NCBI RefSeq assembly: GCF_018130215.1
Contig: NZ_JAFCKQ010000022.1
Coordinates: forward strand, 1-64,000
Reading direction: 5' to 3'
Length of the DNA stretch: 64,000 bases
Source: Bradyrhizobium jicamae
Lineage (GTDB): Bacteria > Pseudomonadota > Alphaproteobacteria > Rhizobiales > Xanthobacteraceae
Under the pieces are notes generated by a model. The model was given only the letters and a program-made list of their open reading frames with translations, was not told where the DNA came from and did no database searches. Of the stretch, positions 8,283 through 15,720 are shown piece by piece (position 1 is the stretch's first letter; every line of letters starts with the position of its first letter). Both the position numbers and the translations under genes were made by a program.

Positions 8283-9164
8283 CTACGAGTGCCTTTCAAG
8301 GAACTCGGTCACGAGAGGCGCCCAGAGCGGCACACCCTCTGGCGAGTCGATCAGGAAATGGCCGTCGTCCTTGAATGCTGGCAGCATGTGAAATTCGGCA
8401 TGTCCTCCACTAGCCTCAAACGCCTTGTGCATACGTCCCGCCAGCTCCGGTCCAAAATAGCTGTCGTTTTCCGCATATATCCAAAGCATCGGCACGCGCG
8501 AGGTGAGACCGAAAATACCCGTCGCAGCAACGAGTTTGTCGGGAGCACAATTGTTGTTCGGTTTACCGTCCACTCGGCCGCCACGCCCTGCGGCAAAAGT
8601 GATGATCGCGCGAACAGAAGGCGGGTTCCGGCTCGCCAACGCAATGGAGCCCCAGCCGCCGCCCGACTGACCGACGACGATCACCTTGGTGGGAGCGATC
8701 ATCTCTCTCGTGCTCATGTACTCAATGAGCCATTCGTTCAAGGTGGCAATGGCGAGCCCCGGGCCAAGAAAGTTCGGATTGTCGCAACTGCCGACATGCC
8801 CAAAGACGGATCCAAAAACGCCCTGGTCCTTTATATCGAGGCTGCTGGCTCCATATCTCAGCGGTGAAATCACGAAATAGCCGTGCCGTGCAAACCAGTG
8901 TGCAGCGGCACGATATTCAACGGGCGGAAACATGGAACGCTCCTGGGCGCCCAGCGAAATCCCGTGGTTCATGATCAGCAAGGGAAACGGCCCTTCGCCG
9001 ACAGGACGCACCACGTAGGCAAGTATTGGCAAGGGGAATGGCAGTGCAAACATCTCCTCCTCGATTTTTGGAGATGCAGCGGAATCCTCTGCCAAAGCAT
9101 GATCGCAGGCAGCAAGCACCAGCGCCGTGAAAAGGAAGAAAACCTGCACCACGCGCGTCAGCAT
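8283..9164 (-). CDS. Exported alpha/beta hydrolase, dienelactone hydrolase-like lipoprotein
   Basis: 293 residues. The N-terminus MLTRVVQVFFLFTALVLAAC is a signal with a lipobox (LAAC, Cys20). The hydrolase triad is visible: nucleophile Ser in VVGQSGGGW (about 167), acid in YAENDSYFGP and histidine in DDGHFLID. NHGISLGAQ is the likely oxyanion segment. The start is fixed by GGGAGAA before 9164 and by the FixK-type box at 9217-9230, whose class II start point (near 9182) would exclude the longer reading beginning at 9200. It follows the IalB-family gene's 5' end by 29 bases on the same strand and may be the first gene of that pair. The substrate is unknown. Confidence 0.85.
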   Translation of the reverse strand: MLTRVVQVFFLFTALVLAACDHALAEDSAASPKIEEEMFALPFPLPILAYVVRPVGEGPFPLLIMNHGISLGAQERSMFPPVEYRAAAHWFARHGYFVISPLRYGASSLDIKDQGVFGSVFGHVGSCDNPNFLGPGLAIATLNEWLIEYMSTREMIAPTKVIVVGQSGGGWGSIALASRNPPSVRAIITFAAGRGGRVDGKPNNNCAPDKLVAATGIFGLTSRVPMLWIYAENDSYFGPELAGRMHKAFEASGGHAEFHMLPAFKDDGHFLIDSPEGVPLWAPLVTEFLERHS

Positions 9165-9216
9165 GTGCTTCTCCCGAAGTAGCACGATAACGCTAGGCAC
9201 GCCGAATTGGACCCGT

Positions 9217-9230
9217 TTGACTTAGATCAA
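9217..9230 (-). promoter_or_regulatory. FixK/FNR-type box for the exported hydrolase
   Basis: TTGACTTAGATCAA fits TTGA-N6-TCAA. On the minus strand a class II promoter would start near 9182, 18 bases before the ATG at 9164. Confidence 0.6.
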
Positions 9231-9247
9231 GGCTTCCGGTCCGGAAC

Positions 9248-9344
9248 GGGTCAAAACGCGACCTCGTCGAATGCCCGATGCTTGTCCGCGACGCCGTCGA
9301 AGGCGGAAATCCGCATGATGAGCGAAGATGTCGGTTTGGAGCCA
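9248..9344. repeat. 97-bp direct repeat, copy B
   Basis: Second copy of the block at 6254-6350, same orientation, with four substitutions by eye. It lies next to the FixK-type box and downstream of the LssY_C gene's 3' end. The two copies enclose about 2.9 kb containing opgC, the IalB-family gene and the hydrolase. Confidence 0.9.
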
Positions 9345-9391
9345 TCAGCGGAAGTCAAGCATCTCCATTCGTCGGACGGGAACGAGACTTG

Positions 9392-10642
9392 TCACCGTGG
9401 CGACGGCCGCTCCCAGTCGATGAATTCGACCTGGCCGGCCGGCTTTCGCTGCGGACCGAGAAAGATGACGAGCCGCAGGCCATCCGTCACATAGGGATCA
9501 AATCCAAGGTTTGTCCGTGGATTGATCGGGCTCGAAACGCCGACTCCGCCTGCGAAGGCGAAGCGGTAGGCTTCGCCGGTCAACAACAGGTCCTGGAGAA
9601 TATAGTAACGATCCTGATCCACCTCCGGACTGATCCGGTGCGTGGTGAAGGACCATGTCTGGGTCGTCAGCTTCGTGCCGATATCACGACTGATCTGCCC
9701 CACCCAGACATCGTGTCCCTCGAAGGTGAATGGCGCGTGCCAGACCCGCAAATGGTTGCGCAAACTGATGCTGTTCCGGGCCTTCTGCAAGGCAATGTCT
9801 TGCGGACGACCAAAAACATAAAGGGGGCTGACCGGCGAAGTCGTGTATTCCGTTCCGAAGACGAAAGCCCCGACCGTTCTCAGGATGCTATGCACATCCA
9901 GCGGTTCATCGAGGCGCCACCCCCGCTCTATGAACGGGAAGATGGCATCGGCGCCGCTACCGACAATCACCAGGTTGAGCGGGTCTCCATGTCTGTCTTC
10001 CTCCTTGTTCGAGGTGCAACAAGGTAGTTCCTCCAGCTTCCTGCGCAGGCCGGCGAGGTCGACGTTCTCGGTCGCCTTGGGCAATGCGTTGAAATCGATG
10101 TTTTGCGCAGCATAGAGCTTTCTGTCCAATTGGATCACGAAGCGAAATTCAAATTGCTCGCCAGCGCCGACAAAAGCGGCACGAACGAATTTGACCCCAC
10201 CTTCGCGATGGGTCAGCACAATTCCAGACGCGACTTGGCCGGCCCCGATGATCTCGGGCATCGCCTGCCGCGCGAAGAACGACCCCCTCTGTCGATCGGC
10301 TTCACCTGGCCACCATGCGTGAAATATCCGGGATGCCTCCGGCGGCGTGTAATAGTTCGCATCCGTTGTCGCCGGCAGATAGTAGAGCGGGCCGTCGATA
10401 TCGTTCTTGACGCTGAGCCATACAGCTTGCATGCCCTTATCGGCCAGAGAAACACCAAAGTAACGTTCGCTCTCGTCATCGGCGAGAACCGCTGCGCGAG
10501 CGGTGACCGGCCCCTGTTGCTGCGTGATCGCGCGCGCCTCGAAAACCTCGCGGACGGCAGGATCTGGCGGCGCCTTGCTGCAGCCGCCAGCCGCCAGCAG
10601 GATCGCCGCAAAGATCGGGAATGACCGGAAGAATTCGGTCAC
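9392..10642 (-). CDS. LssY C-terminal domain lipoprotein
   Basis: About 416 residues. A GTG start at 10642 is preferred: AGGGAG lies nine bases upstream, and the FixK-type box at 10700-10713 predicts a transcript start near 10665, so the longer ATG reading from 10696 would not be transcribed. The N-terminus is a lipoprotein signal ending LLAAGGC (Cys21). The central DPLNLVIVGSGADAIFPFIERGW region and RVWHAPFTFEGHDVWVGQISRDIG are typical of the LssY_C domain. Its biochemical role is not established, though it is sometimes fused to PAP2 phosphatases. No PAP2 part is present here. Confidence 0.75.
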   Translation of the reverse strand: MTEFFRSFPIFAAILLAAGGCSKAPPDPAVREVFEARAITQQQGPVTARAAVLADDESERYFGVSLADKGMQAVWLSVKNDIDGPLYYLPATTDANYYTPPEASRIFHAWWPGEADRQRGSFFARQAMPEIIGAGQVASGIVLTHREGGVKFVRAAFVGAGEQFEFRFVIQLDRKLYAAQNIDFNALPKATENVDLAGLRRKLEELPCCTSNKEEDRHGDPLNLVIVGSGADAIFPFIERGWRLDEPLDVHSILRTVGAFVFGTEYTTSPVSPLYVFGRPQDIALQKARNSISLRNHLRVWHAPFTFEGHDVWVGQISRDIGTKLTTQTWSFTTHRISPEVDQDRYYILQDLLLTGEAYRFAFAGGVGVSSPINPRTNLGFDPYVTDGLRLVIFLGPQRKPAGQVEFIDWERPSPR

Positions 10643-10699
10643 CTGGCTATACTCCCTGATGGCAATGGCAATTGGTTGTCGGTTCGCGCGGGACACTCG

Positions 10700-10713
10700 T
10701 TGATTTGAATCAA
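10700..10713. promoter_or_regulatory. FixK/FNR-type box between divergent genes
   Basis: TTGATTTGAATCAA is a perfect TTGA-N6-TCAA palindrome. For the minus-strand lipoprotein it predicts a start near 10665. For the plus-strand peptide gene at 10910 it would leave a leader of about 160 bases, so it may serve mainly the lipoprotein. Confidence 0.7.
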
Positions 10714-10909
10714 GGATTGCGTTTTGGAATGGCCCACGGCCCTCGATCCGAACGCATTCGGTCAGTTGCTCGATATGGCCGCGCCAAGGAATAGGGGGGA
10801 CCGCTTGCTGAGGCCGATTGTGAGGTCAGTCACAGTGCTCACCCGATGCACGAGACTAAGAGCGTGTCAGGTGGTGAGATGGTCTCGCCCCATTCAAAGG
10901 AGCTTGATT

Positions 10910-11101
10910 ATGACCAAACTCGACATGGAATATGCGGCACGCGGCAATGTCGACAATGCCGAACTGGATGAGAAGCAGCTGGAGCTCGTGAGCGGGAGTG
11001 GCATTGGGGATCTCCTCCATCGGCTCGGGTTCGCGGCCGGCTGCATCCTTGGTGGCGGCGAGCTGAGCGTCCACGGCGATCAGCTGCATTGCAAAGTCTA
11101 A
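10910..11101 (+). CDS. Small double-glycine-type leader peptide (bacteriocin/RiPP-like precursor)
   Basis: 63 residues, ATG preceded by AAAGGAG. The N-terminal half ends in ELDEKQLELVSGSG, which matches the class II bacteriocin leader pattern LSxxELxxVxGG with GS in place of GG. The remaining core of about 32 residues (IGDLLHRLGFAAGCILGGGE onward) is hydrophobic, Gly-rich and holds two cysteines. A strong terminator follows at 11126, so it is probably monocistronic. No C39 peptidase-transporter, modification enzyme or immunity gene is recognised in the window. A role as secreted peptide is therefore an inference from the leader alone. Confidence 0.6.
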   Translation: MTKLDMEYAARGNVDNAELDEKQLELVSGSGIGDLLHRLGFAAGCILGGGELSVHGDQLHCKV

Positions 11102-11125
11102 CGCTGCGTCAGTGTCTCGTATGGA

Positions 11126-11160
11126 GAGCCCCGCGCGAGTCTGGCGGGGCTCCTCTTGTT
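11126..11160 (+). terminator. Intrinsic terminator of the small peptide gene
   Basis: Nine-base stem GAGCCCCGC / GCGGGGCTC with a nine-base loop, followed by CTCTTGTT, 25 bases after the stop codon at 11101. Confidence 0.75.
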
Positions 11161-11246
11161 GGCGCAATCGTTGGTCTGCTCGGGGCCAGAACACGACATC
11201 GGTTGACGGATCAAGCGGCTGGCGAACGCGTCCGCGTGGGCTCGAC

Positions 11247-12062
11247 TCAGCTCGATTGGAACAGCATCCACACGCCCCCGGCAAGAAAGGCGAGGCCCGC
11301 AATCCGTGCAATCCCGCGGCCTGACGGTACGACCTTCTCCAGCAGAACGAGAATGGCAAGCGCAGCAATCCAGAACAGGTTCATCACTCCGAGAGTAAAG
11401 AGGAGAACCATGAGCGCCCAACAGCATCCGAGACAGTAGCCGCCATGGCGGAAGCCCAGTGCCAACGAACTGGTCGTGGCCCTCTGGAAACCGCCACGGC
11501 TCAAGATGAAGCCAAGCGGCGCCTGGCATTGTCGGAGACAAACGTCCTTCAGCGGCGTCCACTGGTAGAGCCCGGCGAGGATCAACAACATGCCGCCGAC
11601 AATGTTGCTGGTGCCAGCCATCATCGGCGTGAGCAGGGCGGCACGCTCAAGAGCCCATTGCAGCGACGTCGCCACGAGTGAAAAGGCGACCCAAGCCAAA
11701 AAATAGCCGCCCGCAAACCATGCAACTGAGGCGAATGGCCCGGTTTCGGTCGCGTGGCGCCCAACACGTGCGTAAACCAGGATCATCGGCGCGACGGATG
11801 GCGTCATCATGCCAATCATCATCACGATCCACATCACGAACACGTAAGCGAACTCTATCGGTTGCCAGGGGGCGCTGGCCGGCATCATCAGAGCCTGACC
11901 AGCCGGGATCATGCGGAAGCCCGTCATGTCCATGCCGCCCATTTCCATATCGTCGGCAAGCCGGATCAGGTCGAACCAGGCGAGTACGGTCAGCACCACC
12001 AGCGAAGCTAGTATGATTATGCGGTCGCGGCGCAGGATGGCTTCGAAGGCCGATTTGTTCAT
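11247..12062 (-). CDS. DUF2182 integral membrane protein, putative metal-binding
   Basis: 271 residues with about six to seven hydrophobic segments. The protein is methionine-rich near the N-terminus (MEMGGMDMTGFRM) and contains WIVMMIGMMTPSVAPM, characteristic of DUF2182. It also has HGGYCLGCCWALM, a likely metal or thiol site. The start at 12062 forms an ATGA overlap with the stop of the DUF1326 gene upstream, implying translational coupling; a GTG six codons earlier is the alternative. DUF2182 and DUF1326 genes are commonly adjacent, and a role in copper or other metal handling is suspected but unproven. Confidence 0.85.
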   Translation of the reverse strand: MNKSAFEAILRRDRIIILASLVVLTVLAWFDLIRLADDMEMGGMDMTGFRMIPAGQALMMPASAPWQPIEFAYVFVMWIVMMIGMMTPSVAPMILVYARVGRHATETGPFASVAWFAGGYFLAWVAFSLVATSLQWALERAALLTPMMAGTSNIVGGMLLILAGLYQWTPLKDVCLRQCQAPLGFILSRGGFQRATTSSLALGFRHGGYCLGCCWALMVLLFTLGVMNLFWIAALAILVLLEKVVPSGRGIARIAGLAFLAGGVWMLFQSS

Positions 12063-12688
12063 CCGGACGTGCTTGACCACCGGATCGGCGCGTAGTGGCC
12101 GTTCTTGCCGGAGTTGTCCCAGCGCATCCCGTGATCACTGAAGGTATTTCCGGGAGCCCCCACGGCAAGAGCAAGCTTGTCGGGACTGACCGGATGACCG
12201 ATATTTGCCCACATCTCGCCGCTTGGATGTGCGGTCGGCAGCGGATCAACACTCATGCGCAGGATACCCGGGATTTCGGCGGAGCGTGTCTTGCCTTTCA
12301 CGCTATAGGTGATCGGAACCTTCTTCGCGCCAAGGTTTTTCGTGATCAGCGGCGCGAAATGCGCCATCGGTCCGCCGACCGCTCCCGTAAAAATGGCGCC
12401 CAGTGCTTCCGTCTGCTTTTCGTTGGCGCGCTCGTCGATGTAGGCGGCAACTGACCAATTTCCTTCTGCCATAGGCCCAGGTGTATGGACTGCGAGCGCC
12501 ACGTTCAGGTCGTCGAGAGCGGTGCTCTCATAGCTTCCCTTGTCAATGTGAAAGAGCAGCGCCACGTCGCACACGCCTTCGGTTGGCTTCGACGTAAGCG
12601 GCGCGGATTTCGACACCAGACAGGGACAGACCACGCTGCAGTTGCAGTTCTCGAAATAGTCTCCCGATATCTGCCAGGCAGCCGCCAT
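12059..12688 (-). CDS. DUF1326 protein
   Basis: 209 residues, no signal peptide. The N-terminal YFENCNCSVVCPCLVS gives the CxC-x3-CxC cysteine cluster that defines DUF1326, probably a metal or redox site. The rest is beta-rich, with repeated GTPG/ANE-type loops. It is the first gene of a two-gene operon with the DUF2182 membrane protein, overlapping it by four bases. Just upstream on the minus strand are two TTGACC half-sites in tandem (TTGACCGTTGACC, near 12715-12727), which could be an activator or repressor site. Confidence 0.85.
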   Translation of the reverse strand: MAAAWQISGDYFENCNCSVVCPCLVSKSAPLTSKPTEGVCDVALLFHIDKGSYESTALDDLNVALAVHTPGPMAEGNWSVAAYIDERANEKQTEALGAIFTGAVGGPMAHFAPLITKNLGAKKVPITYSVKGKTRSAEIPGILRMSVDPLPTAHPSGEMWANIGHPVSPDKLALAVGAPGNTFSDHGMRWDNSGKNGHYAPIRWSSTSG

Positions 12689-13018
12689 TTTTTGCCTCCC
12701 CTTGAAACATATTGGTCAACGGTCAATCGCGAAATCACAATGGGTATTGGAAGCTGACCTATTCCGCGGCAAGCATTATAGCGGCCTGCTGTGAAAACAT
12801 CCATCGAGGCGCTGCGGCCTTGCTGCCTTCTCCGAATTCCGCGTCGGGTCAAAACGCGACATCGTCGGACGGTAAGACCACGCGTTCTTCCACACCTTGC
12901 CCAATGCCTGTTCGCTGATTCGTGAGCTGGCGCGAAATCCCAAATTCTCGGCTCGCAATCACAAGACTTGACGAGCAAACTTGCGATAAGCGGTCCATTT
13001 TCTGGGAAACCGAGATAG
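12689..13018. other. Intergenic region with a fragment of the 97-bp repeat
   Basis: No gene is supported. Bases 12846-12867 match the first 22 bases of the repeat at 9248 with one mismatch. The minus-strand promoter of the DUF1326 operon must lie in the left part. Confidence 0.5.
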
Positions 13019-13261
13019 ATGGCCCGCTTTTACTTTCACAAGCACCAAGATGGAAAACAGATCGAAGACCACAAAGGGCGTTCGTTTCCTGACGAGCAGG
13101 CTGCGTGTCGCCATGCGTTCCGTGCAGTTGCTGCAATCATCGGGCGGATCGGCCGTAGCGACGAACAGGCAGGAACGTATGTCGGCATTGAGGTGCATGA
13201 CGGCGAGCGCACGCGATGCATTGTCAGAGCCTTCATTGTCGTTGAACATCCCCGCAACTGA
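13019..13261 (+). CDS. DUF6894 family small protein
   Basis: 80 residues beginning MARFYFHKHQDGKQIEDHKG and continuing RSFPDEQAACRHAFRA. This is the recognisable pattern of the short DUF6894 proteins that are abundant in Bradyrhizobium: an aromatic-rich strand, a D/E-D-x-G turn, then a helix over the ALA/AFRA region. The function is unknown. It is monocistronic as far as can be seen. From 13262 to 13531 there is only a weak candidate frame on the other strand. Confidence 0.8.
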   Translation: MARFYFHKHQDGKQIEDHKGRSFPDEQAACRHAFRAVAAIIGRIGRSDEQAGTYVGIEVHDGERTRCIVRAFIVVEHPRN

Positions 13262-13330
13262 GGCGGCCTGCGGCTGAACGTGAGCGCCAAAGGACAAGTG
13301 TTGTTGGCGTAGGTCGACGGTATTTCGCTC

Positions 13331-13504
13331 TCAGGACCACCGCGATTGCACCCAACTCTCGGACCCCCAAAGGACAGTCTGGGTGACTTCGATGGCGTCC
13401 AGCGAAATTTCGGCGTCGGCCTTTTCATTGAGCGCTTGGGCCATCGTGTGACGGTCGGAGGCAGATAGAGGGCAGGCTTGAGTGAGTATCGCGGCTCCTA
13501 ACAA
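13331..13504 (-). CDS. Possible small exported protein, weak candidate
   Basis: An open frame of 57 codons directly downstream of the MarR gene on the same strand reads LLGAAILTQACPLSASDRHT, then AQALNEKADAEISLDAIEVT to the stop. It looks protein-like, with a hydrophobic start then an acidic helix. It has only a TTG start and no ribosome site; an ATG inside would leave 37 residues. It may be the 3' part of a decayed gene. Treat it as unproven. Confidence 0.25.
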   Translation of the reverse strand: MLGAAILTQACPLSASDRHTMAQALNEKADAEISLDAIEVTQTVLWGSESWVQSRWS

Positions 13505-13531
13505 GGCAAGGCTGCGCGCCGATGATCAATC

Positions 13532-14014
13532 CTATGTGCCGTTTCCCGCCGGCGACTGAATCAGCGGGCTATTCCAGACACGGCATAATAGCGCCTTGAG
13601 CTGTGTGAAACTCGCAGGCCCGAGCTCGGCACTCCATTCACGCTCGATGTCGCGGAGGATGTCATGGATCTTCGAGTATGCGGCGTGGCCGCGCTTGGTA
13701 AAGCGGACTATTCGCGCGCGGCCCTCGTCGGGCGTATCGGACCGGGCGATATAGCCGAGACCTTCAAGGCTCCCGAGCAGCTGGTTCATGGCTTGCTTGC
13801 TCATGCCAGCGCGCTCGGCGAGGGTGCTCGGGCGAACGCCATCTGGTCCCGGGAATTGCAACACCGCGATATGGGGCAGGCGCAGCTCTTTGAAGCCGGC
13901 TGCATTAAGGTCATTGATGAGGCGACGATGGATCGCCTGCGCCGGGACACGCAGCAGGGCGCCGATCAACATATCCTTGGGGTTGGCAGGTCGATTTTTC
14001 AGTGTGGAGGGCAT
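13532..14014 (-). CDS. MarR family transcriptional regulator
   Basis: 160 residues with a winged helix-turn-helix. RPSTLAERAGMSKQAMNQLL is the recognition helix region (about 81-100), and the wing is DTPDEGRARIVRFTKRG (about 114-130). It is divergently transcribed from a cupin gene with a 17-base palindrome between them, so autoregulation and control of the cupin gene are likely. The ligand is unknown; MarR proteins generally respond to phenolic or reactive small molecules. Confidence 0.85.
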   Translation of the reverse strand: MPSTLKNRPANPKDMLIGALLRVPAQAIHRRLINDLNAAGFKELRLPHIAVLQFPGPDGVRPSTLAERAGMSKQAMNQLLGSLEGLGYIARSDTPDEGRARIVRFTKRGHAAYSKIHDILRDIEREWSAELGPASFTQLKALLCRVWNSPLIQSPAGNGT

Positions 14015-14036
14015 TGACAGCTTTCAGTAAAGGGAA

Positions 14037-14053
14037 TTTACTTTAAAAGTAAA
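14037..14053. promoter_or_regulatory. Palindromic operator between MarR and cupin genes
   Basis: TTTACTTTAAAAGTAAA is a perfect odd palindrome (eight-base arms around one A). It lies 23 bases upstream of the MarR start and 25 bases upstream of the cupin start. A partial half-site, AGTAAA, precedes it at about 14025. Its size, symmetry and placement fit a MarR dimer site. Confidence 0.7.
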
Positions 14054-14078
14054 GGCAATTGACCGTAGGGGAAGCGCG

Positions 14079-14552
14079 ATGCTGCAGCAAGCCGTCAACT
14101 TCCGCGTCAATCCCTCCGAGGAAACCATCCGGGTCGGGCCGCTCGTCGTCCGCTTCCTGATCACGGGAGAGAACTCGAGTGGCAGCATCTCGGCTTTCGA
14201 GCTGATTGTCCCGGCGGGGCAGCGCCTGCCGGGCCCGGCGCACAGCCACGACCATTACGAAGAGACGATTTACGGCATCGACGGGGTGATGACCTGGACC
14301 GTCAACGGGAAACAGGTCGACGTTGGACCGGGACAGGCGCTATGCATTCCACGTGGCGCCGTTCACCGGTTTGACAATCACGGCGATCGAGACGTGAAGG
14401 CGCTCTGCGTGATTACGCCGGCCGCGCAAGGCCCGCAGTATTTCCGCGAGTGTGCCGAGGCGATCGACCAGGCGGTTGGTCCGCCGGACCGGGCAAAGAT
14501 GGCGGAAATCATGCGTCGCCATGGCCTCACGCTGGCCCTGCCTCAAGCGTAG
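14079..14552 (+). CDS. Cupin domain protein
   Basis: 157 residues with a single cupin barrel. Motif 1 is GPAHSHDHYEETIYGIDG (metal ligands His, His, Glu) and motif 2 is GPGQALCIPRGAVHRF with the final His. A C-terminal helix of about 40 residues follows. It is probably a small-molecule isomerase, dioxygenase or binding protein; the fold alone does not tell. Divergent from, and likely repressed by, the MarR protein. Confidence 0.85.
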   Translation: MLQQAVNFRVNPSEETIRVGPLVVRFLITGENSSGSISAFELIVPAGQRLPGPAHSHDHYEETIYGIDGVMTWTVNGKQVDVGPGQALCIPRGAVHRFDNHGDRDVKALCVITPAAQGPQYFRECAEAIDQAVGPPDRAKMAEIMRRHGLTLALPQA

Positions 14553-14574
14553 CGACGCCTGCGGGGCGCTCCAC

Positions 14575-15618
14575 TCACTTTGGGTGGGAGTCCACATACT
14601 TCTGAAGGTAGGTCGGATCGACCGCCGCCTGGATCTTTTCCAGCGGAATCGGTATTGGAATCGCCCTGGTCGCTGCAAGCACCTCACTTGCCAGAAACAG
14701 CTTCCCGACAAGACCGCGATCCTTCGACGTCATCGAGAATGGCGACGACGGATCGAGCTGATCGGCAAAACTCGGCACGCGACCGCAACACTCGCGATCG
14801 AGTGTCGCCTTCGCGACCTCCGGCGTTACCGACAGATGCTTGACGAAGGCATCCACGCCGACTTGCGGGTTCTTCTGCATCTCCTCACGCGCCATCGCTT
14901 CGACGGCAATGAGCCGCTCCGCGATCTCGGGATGTGCCTCAACGAACGCCGGCCGCACGGCGGTCAATCCGGGGCAAACGCCGCCCGGCTCGAGATAGTC
15001 CTCGTCGAAACTGGCGATCGGAAAGCCTTCCGACTGCAGTTGTAGCGAATAAGGTGGCCACGAAATGCCGGCGTCGATCGACTTGCTCAGGAACGCATCA
15101 CGAAGCTTTGGCGCTACAACGTTGACGACGTTGAGCTTCGCGTAATCGATGCCGACCTTCTTCGCCATGAGATAGAGGCTGACCTCGGCGCAGGTTCCCA
15201 AAGCCGCGCCGATGTTCTGGGCCTTGCCGATGTCCCGGTACGACTTCACGGGCCCTTTGGGATCGACGATCAGGCCCTCGGCAGCGGCATTGTTGGCCTC
15301 CCAGAACAGAAACTTGAGCGGAATGTCCTGGCCGAGCGCGAAGGTCAGCGCCAACCCCGCGGTGACAACGTCCAGCCTTTCGCTCCTGAGACCAGCGAAC
15401 AGCGGCGCGCCGGACTGAAAATAGAAGAACTTCGGCTTCAACCCGGCCTTCTCGAACAGATTGAGATCCTGGGCGACGAATACAGTCGCATGGTCGGCGG
15501 TGGGAATGCCGTAGTTGAATTCAAGCAGCTGTGCCGCCTGTTGCGAGTGGGCAACTTGCGGCGCGAACGCGAGCGCCGCCGCGAAGAGCCCGGATGCAAT
15601 GGTCCTCGTTCCGTTCAT
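14575..15618 (-). CDS. NitT/TauT-type ABC transporter substrate-binding protein
   Basis: 347 residues with a signal peptide (about 1-26, ending AHSQ). The mature part follows the SsuA/THI5-like fold: FNYGIPTADHATVFVAQDLN, a phrase like LFEKAGLKPKFF, and RSERLDVVTAGLALTFALGQ. Such proteins bind nitrate, sulfonates, taurine, thiamine precursors or aromatic acids. No permease or ATPase gene for this family lies next to it, so it is an orphan or supplies a distant transporter. The start at 15618 has GGAGG seven bases upstream. It lies 102 bases downstream of the ATP-grasp gene on the same strand. Confidence 0.85.
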   Translation of the reverse strand: MNGTRTIASGLFAAALAFAPQVAHSQQAAQLLEFNYGIPTADHATVFVAQDLNLFEKAGLKPKFFYFQSGAPLFAGLRSERLDVVTAGLALTFALGQDIPLKFLFWEANNAAAEGLIVDPKGPVKSYRDIGKAQNIGAALGTCAEVSLYLMAKKVGIDYAKLNVVNVVAPKLRDAFLSKSIDAGISWPPYSLQLQSEGFPIASFDEDYLEPGGVCPGLTAVRPAFVEAHPEIAERLIAVEAMAREEMQKNPQVGVDAFVKHLSVTPEVAKATLDRECCGRVPSFADQLDPSSPFSMTSKDRGLVGKLFLASEVLAATRAIPIPIPLEKIQAAVDPTYLQKYVDSHPK

Positions 15619-15720
15619 CCACTTCCTCCCCGGGATCGCCCGCATGGACATGGACGTGATCGTCGTGGTCTCGCTTGCCGCCAGCCGTAGTTGCTCATGC
15701 GTTACATCCCTGGATCGGCC

